Source: Seonamhaeicola sediminis
GTDB lineage: Bacteria; Bacteroidota; Bacteroidia; Flavobacteriales; Flavobacteriaceae
Assembly (NCBI RefSeq): GCF_004358095.2
Contig: NZ_SMZJ02000009.1
Location: 1-64,000, forward strand
Direction of reading: 5' to 3'
Length of the DNA stretch: 64,000 nt
A program made the position numbers and the translations under genes. The notes below the pieces were generated by a model. The model made no database searches, had not been told where the DNA came from, and saw nothing but the letters and a program-made list of their open reading frames with translations. This document shows, one piece after another, positions 49,795 to 59,100 of the stretch (the first letter of the stretch is position 1; each line of letters opens with the position of its first letter).

Positions 49795-51085
49795 TAGCAG
49801 AATCTAAAATAATATTAAACAATTCTTTAAAGCCTTTCCATCTGCCTATATCTGTAAATGTGTAGTTATGAAATACTGGTACAAATTCTCCGTTTACTTG
49901 TTTCACTTCGTTAATAATTTCACTTAAAACCTTTTTTTTATCTAGTAAGGATTTGTTTTTTAAAAGCGCATAATCCATTAAGTGATATGAATTAATCAAT
50001 AACGGGGTTTGCACTTCGTAATCTAGATCATAAAACAAAAATGATGTGCAAGAACCAGCTCTAAAACCAATTTTGTTTACATAGCCCATGGTATAATCTT
50101 CCCTAATTTCTAAATCGATTAAATTTCGATACGATTCTGGTAAATTTATCCTTGAAAAAGACTGTCTTGATGCCTGTAATGGAATGTTTAATATATCTTC
50201 CATTCGTCTTTTTTCTTTTTTAAGAATGGACGCATCATCTATGGCAAAATAAGAGGTTTTTAGGCCAACATTACAATAATCTGCTACATGTTTAATTAAC
50301 GATACAAAGCTTTTTTTATTGGCATTAATACCTTTGTCATAGGTTGAATAATCACCAATTAAAAAGAAATACAAAAACTTAAAATTACTGGATTTTTGCC
50401 TATTAATAACGTACTTAAAGGTATCATGCGGATCATGCTGAAACCCCAAAATTACTGTAATACGCAGATACAAACTCCTAAATTTAAACTGAAACAGGTC
50501 TTTAAGCGTACCTCCAATGGTTCGCATTATACCCTTAAGTTTATATTTATATGGACTAGGTACATCTATAATTGGTTTAATACTATACTTCTTGATTGGA
50601 AATTCAAAATCAGGGAACTGTTTCTGTAAAGCCTTCTTAAATTTATAAGCCCAAATATCTACAACCGGTTGGTGTAAAAAATTGTGTTTGTAGCCCAAAC
50701 TTTCTTTTGCTGTAAAACGCCCAAATTCATCTTTAACATGCGGTAAGTATTCTTCATAACGAGATAATAAATAGAAAGCAGCAGCAAAAATATCAAACGG
50801 AATAGTGCCTTTTTCCCCAATGTAAAAGAAGCATTTTGTTGTATCCCAATCATGAACATGTACCTCAACATCAGATAAACCTTGCTCGAACATGATATCA
50901 TGACTTCTTACAAAAAATTCATTTCCAAGTTGCTGTTTGGTATACGACATTTTTAGACTGTCATGCGCAATAAAAGTCTCAATTTTAGTGGTAAAATCTA
51001 CATCAACTCCCAAAACTCTAGTACAAATATGCTTAAAAACGTATTTGACTCTGGGTGAAATGTTATGGGTATATACTAGAAGCAT
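49784..51085 (-). CDS. polysaccharide deacetylase family-like protein
   Basis: 433-residue protein. The N-terminal half (1-150) is a conserved flavobacterial domain (MLLVYTHNISPRVKY..., FDIFAAAFYLLSRYEEYLPH), the C-terminal half a deacetylase-like NodB fold. The His-x-x-x-His zinc pair usual in NodB enzymes is not obvious, while IIDVPSPYKYK (about 173-183) and GFRAGSC (about 347-353) are present, so activity is uncertain. Its start abuts the radC stop (0 bp). Confidence 0.65.
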   Translation of the reverse strand: MLLVYTHNISPRVKYVFKHICTRVLGVDVDFTTKIETFIAHDSLKMSYTKQQLGNEFFVRSHDIMFEQGLSDVEVHVHDWDTTKCFFYIGEKGTIPFDIFAAAFYLLSRYEEYLPHVKDEFGRFTAKESLGYKHNFLHQPVVDIWAYKFKKALQKQFPDFEFPIKKYSIKPIIDVPSPYKYKLKGIMRTIGGTLKDLFQFKFRSLYLRITVILGFQHDPHDTFKYVINRQKSSNFKFLYFFLIGDYSTYDKGINANKKSFVSLIKHVADYCNVGLKTSYFAIDDASILKKEKRRMEDILNIPLQASRQSFSRINLPESYRNLIDLEIREDYTMGYVNKIGFRAGSCTSFLFYDLDYEVQTPLLINSYHLMDYALLKNKSLLDKKKVLSEIINEVKQVNGEFVPVFHNYTFTDIGRWKGFKELFNIILDSANDK

Positions 51086-51784
51086 TTATAAAATGGTTTC
51101 GTCTGCAAAACTAAAATATGCTTTTTCTGTTATTATTAAATGATCCAAAACTTTTATATCTAAACTTTGAGCTGCATTTTTAAGTTTAGCCGTAATTTGC
51201 TTATCAGCCTCACTGGGTTTTAAAGTTCCAGACGGGTGATTATGGGCTAAAATGAGACTGGTAGCACCAACTTGCAAGGCATTTTTTAAGACCAATCGCA
51301 CATCCACTAACGTTCCTGTGATACCGCCCTTACTCAATTGGTTTTTCTGAATAACCTTATTAGAATTATTCAAATAGATTATCCAAAATTCTTCATGATG
51401 CAACTCGCCAATTATAGGCTGCATCAATTCAAAAACCGACATACTTGAGGTTATTTTCTTTTTTTCAAGTGCTTCTTCACCCCTTCTACGTCTTCCCAAT
51501 TCTAGAGCAGCTGCAATGGTAATGGCTTTAGCTTCTCCTATACCTTTAAACTCCATAAGCTGCTTGATTGAGAGCTTACCAAGTTCACTCAAATTATTAT
51601 CTACACTGGCTAAAATTCGTTTACATAAAGCAACAGCACTTTCATCTTTATTGCCTGAACCTATTAAGATGGCTACTAACTCTGCATCACTCAAAGCCGC
51701 TTTACCTTTATATAGAAGTTTCTCTCTGGGTTGATCGTCTTGAGACCAGTTTTTAATTGAAAATGAAGATGGTTTTTCTTGCAT
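51086..51784 (-). CDS. radC: RadC family protein (JAB/MPN domain)
   Basis: 232 residues: helix-hairpin-helix region (about 65-90, EFKGIGEAKAITIAAALELG) and the MPN/JAB metalloprotease-like domain with HNHPSG (181-186) and the downstream Asp194, a complete JAMM motif. Historically linked to DNA repair but the actual function is unproven. First gene of the six-gene minus-strand run. A small hairpin CCTTG/CAAGG lies upstream; no -7 box found. Confidence 0.92.
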   Translation of the reverse strand: MQEKPSSFSIKNWSQDDQPREKLLYKGKAALSDAELVAILIGSGNKDESAVALCKRILASVDNNLSELGKLSIKQLMEFKGIGEAKAITIAAALELGRRRRGEEALEKKKITSSMSVFELMQPIIGELHHEEFWIIYLNNSNKVIQKNQLSKGGITGTLVDVRLVLKNALQVGATSLILAHNHPSGTLKPSEADKQITAKLKNAAQSLDIKVLDHLIITEKAYFSFADETIL

Positions 51785-51927
51785 AAAATCAATAACCTTG
51801 ATTCATAAAAACAAGGAATTGGTTTAAAATTAAATTTTAAAAGAAGATTGGTTTAAAAAACTAAAAATCTCACTCTGTGAGTAAAGATAAATATTGTAAA
51901 TTTCAAGTGCAATTTAATTTTCTTAAC

Positions 51928-52380
51928 ATGAAATCATTGTTTGAAACTGAGGCTCACAAAGAAATACTTAATAGAATAAATAAATTAAAAGCTGATTCAA
52001 AACCACTGTGGGGCAAAATGAATGTAAGTCAAATGATAAAACATTGTCACGGCCCTATTGAAGTTGCTATGGGAACAAAACAACTAAATGTCAACCTTGG
52101 GTTTATGAAAAAGCTCATTTTCAAGTTATTTAAATCCAGTCTTTACAATGACAAACCTTGGAAAAAAGGCATCCCAACAGCTCCTGAGTATGTGGTTAGG
52201 GACGACCCTGAATTTAAAACAGAAAAAGGCAAACTAGTAGAGTTAATAAATGAATTTCATTCATTAAAAAATAAAACTAATTGGGTAACTCACCCTCTCT
52301 TTGGAGATTTTACTGCAGAACAATGGGGACAAGCACAATACAAACATTTAGACCATCATTTAAGACAGTTTGGAGTTTAA
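51928..52380 (+). CDS. DUF1569 (DinB-like) family protein
   Basis: 150-residue protein starting at the ATG at 51928 (MKSLFETEAHKEIL); the frame is open 17 codons upstream but starts only with GTG and lacks family similarity. Four-helix DinB-like fold, with likely metal ligands His in MIKHCHGP (about 35-42), FGDFTAEQWGQAQYKHLDHHLRQFG at the C-terminus carrying three His. Perhaps a thiol-dependent or hydrolytic metalloenzyme; substrate unknown. Confidence 0.75.
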   Translation: MKSLFETEAHKEILNRINKLKADSKPLWGKMNVSQMIKHCHGPIEVAMGTKQLNVNLGFMKKLIFKLFKSSLYNDKPWKKGIPTAPEYVVRDDPEFKTEKGKLVELINEFHSLKNKTNWVTHPLFGDFTAEQWGQAQYKHLDHHLRQFGV

Positions 52381-52442
52381 AAAATCAAGTTCTTCAAAAC
52401 TGGTTTTTTAATTTACAGTGTTTAGGTTTATTCTTTTTAATT

Positions 52443-52466
52443 AACCTCCTATAATAGAAGGTTTTA
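52443..52466 (+). terminator. weak terminator after the DUF1569 gene
   Basis: 10-bp stem with one mismatch (52443-52452 with 52454-52463) followed by TTATTG. It lies 62 bp downstream of the stop. Short loop, so moderate confidence. Confidence 0.4.
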
Positions 52467-52522
52467 TTGTAACTTTAAAAACCTCATTTACCAGCTTACT
52501 TGTTCTTATAAAATCATTTATT

Positions 52523-53410
52523 ATGAAGCCGCTAAAAAAAGAAGATATTAAGCAAGAGGTTTTTGACCTCTATGATGACTACGCCCATAACAAGTTAGAC
52601 AGAAGACGCTTTATTGAAAAACTGTCGCTTTATGCTGTTGGGGGTATTACGGTATCGTCATTATTAAGCTTTATTTCACCTAATTACTTAGAAAATCTTG
52701 TAATAAAACCAGATGACCCACGTATTGATTCTGAATATATCTTTTATGATTCTCCCGAAGGTGGAGGTTCTATTAAAGGACTCTTATCCAAACCAAAAAA
52801 GACCTCAAAAAAGCACCCAGGTGTTATAGTAGTTCATGAAAACAGAGGGTTAAACCCATACATAGAAGATGTTGGCAGACGAACAGCCATTGAAGGGTTT
52901 ATTAGTTTGGCTCCTGATGCTTTAACACCTCTTGGTGGCTACCCTGGAAATGATGACGATGGTAGAGTCTTGCAAAGGCAAAGAGACAGAAACGATATGC
53001 TGGAAGACTTTATTGCTGCTTACGACTATTTAAAAACCCATGAGAACTGCAATGGTAATATTGGTGTGGTTGGATTTTGCTTTGGTGGTTGGATATCTAA
53101 CATGATGGCTGTAAAAATAGCAACTTTAAAAGCAGCTGTTCCATTTTATGGTGGGCAGCCTTCAGCAGAAGATACAGCCAAAATTAAGGCTCCTTTACTA
53201 TTACAATTTGCAGAATTAGATACCCGAGTAAATGCGGGTTGGCCTGATTATGAAAAGGCTTTAAAATTAAATAACGTAGAATACACCGCCTATTTTTACC
53301 CAGGAGTTAATCATGGATTTCACAACAATAGCACTCCTAGATATGATGAACCAGCAGCTACTTTAGCTTGGGAACGCACTATTGCCTTTTTTAAGGAAAA
53401 GCTGAAGTAA
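52523..53410 (+). CDS. dienelactone hydrolase family protein with a Tat-like N-terminus
   Basis: 295-residue alpha/beta hydrolase. Triad Cys186 (GFCFGG), Asp233 (ELDTRVN) and His264 (NHGFHN), the Cys-nucleophile arrangement of dienelactone hydrolases. The N-terminus has DRRRFIEKL (26-34) followed by a hydrophobic stretch (35-52), which looks like a twin-arginine signal placed about 25 residues in, so the enzyme is probably exported folded. Substrate unknown. Monocistronic between two non-coding gaps. Confidence 0.85.
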   Translation: MKPLKKEDIKQEVFDLYDDYAHNKLDRRRFIEKLSLYAVGGITVSSLLSFISPNYLENLVIKPDDPRIDSEYIFYDSPEGGGSIKGLLSKPKKTSKKHPGVIVVHENRGLNPYIEDVGRRTAIEGFISLAPDALTPLGGYPGNDDDGRVLQRQRDRNDMLEDFIAAYDYLKTHENCNGNIGVVGFCFGGWISNMMAVKIATLKAAVPFYGGQPSAEDTAKIKAPLLLQFAELDTRVNAGWPDYEKALKLNNVEYTAYFYPGVNHGFHNNSTPRYDEPAATLAWERTIAFFKEKLK

Positions 53411-53515
53411 ACACATCTTAGACTTTTATCTTCATATAAATTTCTAAATAAATTTGTTTACCATCAGATATAAGTTATAAGAAAACGACGCATATTTATT
53501 AAAGTTAAACATTCA

Positions 53516-54871
53516 CTACCCAATTAACTCTTTAACAGCATCAAAATCTAACCCGCCATAATTACCAGAACTCATAAGTAATAAGGCTTTATTATCAAAA
53601 TTTTGTGAAAACAGGAACACTTTAAATTCGTCTGGGTTGGTATAAATAATTAAGTCATCTCGCTGAAAAGCCGCTGCTATTTGTTGATGAGAAACCGCAT
53701 CAAGCTTTTTTATTTCAACAGCATGTGGTGAATAAAAAACCACCGCTATATCTGCAGCATCTAATGCGCCCTTGTATTCTTTTAAAAATTCAGCATTTAA
53801 ACTGCTGTAGGTATGTAATTCTAAACACGCTACTAAGGTTCTGTTTTTGTACTGTTCCTTTACCGCCATGGTAGTGGCTTCTACTTTACTGGGGGAATGG
53901 GCAAAATCTTTATAAGCCACACTATTAGAACTTTCAGCTATTTTTTCAAGTCGCTTGCTAGCGCCTTTAAAGGTAGCAATAGCTTCGAAAAAATCATCTT
54001 CATCAATACCCATATGCTGGCAAATCCATTTAGCACCGGCTAAATTGTTAAGGTTGTGCTTACCAAATATTTCAATGGGTAATGGACCTTCGGGAGTTTC
54101 TAAAAGTGTTTCGCCATTTTCAACCGTATAATCTGGAGTCCAGTAAGGAATCTTTCTAATTGTATTTTCTGATGCCTCTACCACTCTTTTTACTTCTGGG
54201 TCTTCCTCATTGTAATTAATACTACCACCACTTACAATAGAATCTATAAAAATTCTAAACTGCTCTACATAATTTTCGTAGGTTGGAAATACATTGATAT
54301 GGTCCCAAGCAATACCACTTAATAAGGCTATATTAGGTTTGTATAGGTGGAATTTTGGACGTCTATCAATTGGTGAACTCAAGTATTCATCACCTTCTAA
54401 AACTATGAAATCATTTGCTTCAGTGAGTTTTACCATAACATCAAAGCCTTCTAATTGTGCACCAACCATATAATCTACATCTTTATCATGGTAATGCATC
54501 ACATGAAGAATCATAGAAGTTATAGTGGTTTTACCATGGCTCCCGCCAATTACCACACGGGTTTTGTGTTTAGACTGTTCATACAAAAACTCTGGATAGC
54601 TATATATTTTTAAACCTAATTCTTGTGCTTTTAATAGTTCAGGATTATCCTCTTTAGCGTGCATACCCAATACTATAGCATCTAAATCTTTTGTGATTTT
54701 TTTGGGATACCAGCCAAAAGTTTCTGGTAATAATCCTTTTGCTTCTAATCTGGATTTTGACGGTTCAAAAATAGTATCATCACTACCTGTTACTTTGTAT
54801 CCTTTATTGTGTAATGCTAATGCCAAATTGTGCATAGCTGCACCCCCTATAGCTATAAAATGTACGTTCAT
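53516..54871 (-). CDS. mpl: Mpl-like Mur ligase (UDP-MurNAc:tripeptide ligase family)
   Basis: 451-residue peptidoglycan-recycling ligase. N-terminal Rossmann IAIGGAAMHNLALAL, P-loop GGSHGKTT (109-116), central motif ALLSGIAWDHINVFPTYENY, and C-terminal domain with KDFAHSPSKVEATT. The overall sequence follows Mpl (attaches tripeptide to UDP-MurNAc) more than MurC, but the two are close, so the substrate is inferred. On the minus strand, convergent with the hydrolase; upstream the TPR gene ends 131 bp away. Confidence 0.8.
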   Translation of the reverse strand: MNVHFIAIGGAAMHNLALALHNKGYKVTGSDDTIFEPSKSRLEAKGLLPETFGWYPKKITKDLDAIVLGMHAKEDNPELLKAQELGLKIYSYPEFLYEQSKHKTRVVIGGSHGKTTITSMILHVMHYHDKDVDYMVGAQLEGFDVMVKLTEANDFIVLEGDEYLSSPIDRRPKFHLYKPNIALLSGIAWDHINVFPTYENYVEQFRIFIDSIVSGGSINYNEEDPEVKRVVEASENTIRKIPYWTPDYTVENGETLLETPEGPLPIEIFGKHNLNNLAGAKWICQHMGIDEDDFFEAIATFKGASKRLEKIAESSNSVAYKDFAHSPSKVEATTMAVKEQYKNRTLVACLELHTYSSLNAEFLKEYKGALDAADIAVVFYSPHAVEIKKLDAVSHQQIAAAFQRDDLIIYTNPDEFKVFLFSQNFDNKALLLMSSGNYGGLDFDAVKELIG

Positions 54872-54934
54872 GTAACAAATATCTACTACTTAGTTTAAAG
54901 TTCAAAGTTTAATACTTAAAAGTTTAGAGATTTT

Positions 54935-54994
54935 GCGTTAGGGATTGAAGCGAGTTACCTTGTAACGCGGAAAGCCCGACCCAACGGGTAACGC
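54935..54994. repeat. structured intergenic element, candidate dispersed repeat
   Basis: Outer stem GCGTTA (54935-54940) with TAACGC (54989-54994) encloses two smaller hairpins, GTTAC/GTAAC (54954-54966) and ACCC/GGGT (54979-54989). Between them lies GGAAAGCCCG. GC content is far above the flanks. From memory similar GGGATTGAAG...GGAAAGCCCGACC elements recur between genes in flavobacterial genomes, but I cannot check it here. Confidence 0.5.
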
Positions 54995-55002
54995 CCAAAA
55001 AA

Positions 55003-55956
55003 TTATAGGGCTAATATTTTTGCTTTTTCTTCTTTGGCTTGAACAAAATTATTTTTTTCAATTAAGGCTTTGTCAATCCATTTAAGAGCACTGGATTTAT
55101 CTAATTTGTTCTTGTAAATCTGGGCTAACCTGAAGTAAGCCCACTCTATGGGCACACCATCTTTTACTGAATGGTTTTCTATAAACATTTTTAAACAGCG
55201 CTCCCCTTTTTCTAATTGAATATTATAATCTGCACACACTTTACCTATTTGATAATGCATGGTATTCTTATTGTGCTTTTCATAAGCTTGTTCAATAGTT
55301 TTTATAGCTTTATCTGGTTGCTTTTGGTTTTCATAAAAGTTGGAGAGCTTTTCAAAACAATTGACTGAGCCACCAATGCTTAGTGCATTTTTATAAAATG
55401 CCTCGGCTTGTTCTGGCTCATCATCAACCTCGTGTATGTAACCTTTAGCTAAATAGCCATCAACTTTTGATAATTGTTCCATCTCATTGGCGTATTGTAG
55501 GGCTTTACTTTTACTACCACCAATAATTCCAGGTAATTGCATATACAATTCTACTAAAGCCCATCGTACATCAACATGTTCTGAGTCTAATTCTGCGGCC
55601 CTTAAAAAATGTGTTTTTGCATCACCTATTATGCTAACCGCTTTAAACTTATTAACTATAAGTGCTTTCATTCCCAAAGCACCCCCGTATTTATAATGAT
55701 AATTAGCACTATAAGGATACTCTTCAACTAGACCTCTATAAATTTCAATACCTTTATCCCACTTTTTTTGATAGCATAAAACATCTCCCAAAAGTTCCAG
55801 TACTTTTACATCTTTGGGTTTATGATTTAAATAGTTATTTATAATAAACTCAGCTTTTTCATACTGTTTGTCTTTAATAAGTGTTTCTGCTTCTTTAATA
55901 CTAGTTTGACAAAAAGCTAAGGCTGGAAAAAGTAAAGTGATGATAAGTTGTTTCAT
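55003..55956 (-). CDS. exported TPR-repeat protein
   Basis: 317-residue protein with signal peptide 1-16 (before Gln17) and about six tetratricopeptide repeats along the rest, e.g. KQYEKAEFIINNYLNHKPKD (about 30-49), KWDKGIEIYRGLVEEYP, EPEQAEAFYKNALSIGG and KSSALKWIDKALIEKNN. Probably a periplasmic interaction scaffold. A TAACTTTG -7 box lies about 20 nt before the start. It diverges from the giant alpha-2-macroglobulin gene across a 150-bp gap. Confidence 0.8.
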   Translation of the reverse strand: MKQLIITLLFPALAFCQTSIKEAETLIKDKQYEKAEFIINNYLNHKPKDVKVLELLGDVLCYQKKWDKGIEIYRGLVEEYPYSANYHYKYGGALGMKALIVNKFKAVSIIGDAKTHFLRAAELDSEHVDVRWALVELYMQLPGIIGGSKSKALQYANEMEQLSKVDGYLAKGYIHEVDDEPEQAEAFYKNALSIGGSVNCFEKLSNFYENQKQPDKAIKTIEQAYEKHNKNTMHYQIGKVCADYNIQLEKGERCLKMFIENHSVKDGVPIEWAYFRLAQIYKNKLDKSSALKWIDKALIEKNNFVQAKEEKAKILAL

Positions 55957-55975
55957 TAATTCTATGTCGGAAACG

Positions 55976-55983
55976 CAAAGTTA
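55976..55983 (-). promoter_or_regulatory. -7 promoter box for the TPR gene
   Basis: TAACTTTG on the minus strand, exact TAnnTTTG, 19 nt before the start codon. The -33 element is not apparent. Confidence 0.45.
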
Positions 55984-56106
55984 AACATTACAAATATCTT
56001 TAAAAATGAGTAACTTCACTCAATCATCATACCATTTTACTCATTTTGATTTTTGTGGTATAGCTTTTGAAAGTATTTTGGATGTAAACTTTTACATAAT
56101 AATCTG

Positions 56107-59100
56107 ATGAAAAACACACTACTGGTTTTATTTTTTACATTATTTATAAATTTCTGTTATACCCAAAATCAAGATTATAAAGATTTATGGCAGACTGTAG
56201 AGCAACATGAAATTGAGGGCTTACCTAAGTCTGCCTTAAAAATAGTTGAGGATATTTTGGTTAAAGCAAAAATAGAACATAATGAGCCACAATTAATAAA
56301 GGCTATGATTTTTAAAAGCAAATTTGCTTTGGTTATAGAGGAGGAGGCTCAACTTAATATTATAAATAACTTTAAAAATGAAATTGAAAAAAGTGCCTTC
56401 CCAACCAAAAACATATTAGAGAATATACTAGCGCAATTGTATTGGCAATATTTTCAACAAAATAGGTGGAAAATTTATAACAGGACCAAAACAACTAATA
56501 AAGTTGACCCCGTTGATTTTAGAACTTGGGATTTGGAGACCCTGTTTAATGAAATTCATGTACGGTTTCAAAATTCATTACAAAATGGTCTCATGCTTCA
56601 GCTTGAATTTTTAGAAAAATATGACGCTATTTTAAACACCCAAAAAGATTCTAAAACTTACAGACCCTCCTTGTTTGATTTCTTAAACCACAACGCCCTT
56701 GAGTTTTATGAAACCAATGAGACCCACATTACAAAACCAGCGTATAAATTTGAAATTGACAACCCAGAATATTTAGGAGATTCACAAACGTTTTCTACCT
56801 TAAACTTTGAATCTAAAGACACAACATCCTTACAATTACATGCTTTAAAAATCTATCAAGACTTAATTCAATTTCATTTAAAAGACCAGTCTCCCGAATC
56901 TTTGGTGAATGTTAACATTGAACGTTTAAGGTTTGTAAACCAACATGCCACTTTTAATGAAGCAGATGATATATTATTAAAAGCCTATAAAACGGAAAGT
57001 GACCATTATAAAACACATGAAGTTTCGGCGCTTTATGATTTTGAAATTGCTTCCATGCTCTACCAAGAAAGCAAAAATTACAACCCAAATACTAAAAAGG
57101 AATTTCGTTGGAAAGCTAAAGAGTCCATAGAATTATGCCAGAAAGTCATTAAAAAATTTCCAGAAAGCAAAGGCGCAGAAAAATGCAAGATTTTAAAGGA
57201 GCAAATTAAACAAAAGTCGCTAAACATTACCGCAGAAAACTTTTTACCCACTCAAAAACATGCAAGGGTTTTAGTGCGGTATAAAAATTTAGACACGCTT
57301 ATGTTTAAGGCTTTCAAATTAAATGAAAGACAATTTGAAAAATTCAATAAAACCTATCAGAAAGAAGAAAAGTGGAAGTTAATTAGCACCTTGGACGTTA
57401 GTAAAACATGGGAGGGTAAACTAAGAAATGAAAACGATTACCATACTCACACCACTGAAGTATTAATACCGAAACTAAACAATGGTAGATACCTTATTGT
57501 AGCTACCACAGCAGAAAAGGAGGAAGATTTTTATGCCACTACACTCATTCAAGTAACCAATATAGCCTTAGCTGATATTGAAAATGACACCCATCAAATT
57601 TTTCAATTAATTAATAGAAATAATGGGGCTCCCATAGTTAATGCCTCGGTTGAGATATCTTACAACATTAGATATTCTAATACGAGAAAAATAAGAATTG
57701 AAACTTCTGATAGTAATGGAAATGTTACAATTCCAAAAGATGAAACCTATTACAGAAATATTGCCTTAAAAGTAAAGGCCCAAAATGAAATTGCTTATTT
57801 TGGAAACTACTGGATGGGAAATCGACAAGAACCCGATGACATTGAAACGCATTACCAAGCCTTCATTTTTACTGATAGAAGTATTTATCGCCCGGGGCAA
57901 ACGGTATATTTTAAGGCCATTGTAATGCAAACCAAAAAAGGGATGTCTAAAGTTATTCCAAACGAACTATTTTACGTTGATGTATATGATTCTAATGATG
58001 AAGACTTAGCAGAACTTGAACTTACAACCAATGAATTTGGGTCTATCTCAGGAGAATTCATTTTACCTAACAATGGTCTAAACGGAAAATATTACATTGA
58101 GTTATGGTCTGATTCTGATAAAATTGATATCGACATGGAACACAGTTTCTCTGTTGAAGAATACAAACGCCCCAAGTTTGAAACAAAATTTAAACCTGTT
58201 ACAGAAACCTTTAAAATAAATGACTCTATTACTGCTACAGGAACAGCCTTGGCATATGCTGGCAGTAACATCTCAAATGCGAAAGTAGTTTATAGAGTAC
58301 ACAGAAAGGTACAATATCCTAAATGGTATTTATGGTATTATCCTCAATATAATAGTGAACCTCAAGAAATAACTCATGGAGAAACTACAACCAATGATAA
58401 AGGAGAATTTGAAATCATATTTAAAGCCCTACCAGACCAAAGCATTGATAAAAACAGTTTACCCATTTTTAAATATGAAGTGACTGCTGACGTTACCGAT
58501 ATTAACGGGGAAACCCGGAGTGCAACAACTGTAATTAATGTGGGGTATCATGCACTTAACGCTCATATAGATATTGATGAAAAACTAGATAAAACCATAA
58601 AAAAACATCAAATAACCATTAACACCAAAAACTTAAATGGTGAGTTTGCACCTGCAACAGGTATCATTAAAATATACAAATTAAAGGCTCCAAACCGCGT
58701 TTTGAGAAAACGTTTATGGCCAGCACCAGATTATCAAGAATTTTCTGAGGAAGCATTTAAAAACCTTTTTCCTCATGATGCCTACACAAATGAAGACAAA
58801 CCTGAAAATTGGAAAAAAGGCAGCGTTGTTTTTGAAAAATCTTTTGACACTAAAATATCTAAAACATTAGAACTAGGTAAGATTAAGAAGTGGTTATCTG
58901 GTCAATATGTTATTGTTTTAGAAAGTAAAGATAAATTTGGGCAATTGGTAAGAGACCAAGCCAAAATATCCCTTTTTAGTGACGATGATAAAACTTTAGC
59001 AGACAAACAAATCTTTAGTATTAGTTCAAACAAATCAACTTATGAGGTTGGTGAAACGGCCTATGTGACCATAGCTTCTGCTGCAAAAAATATTTCGGTT

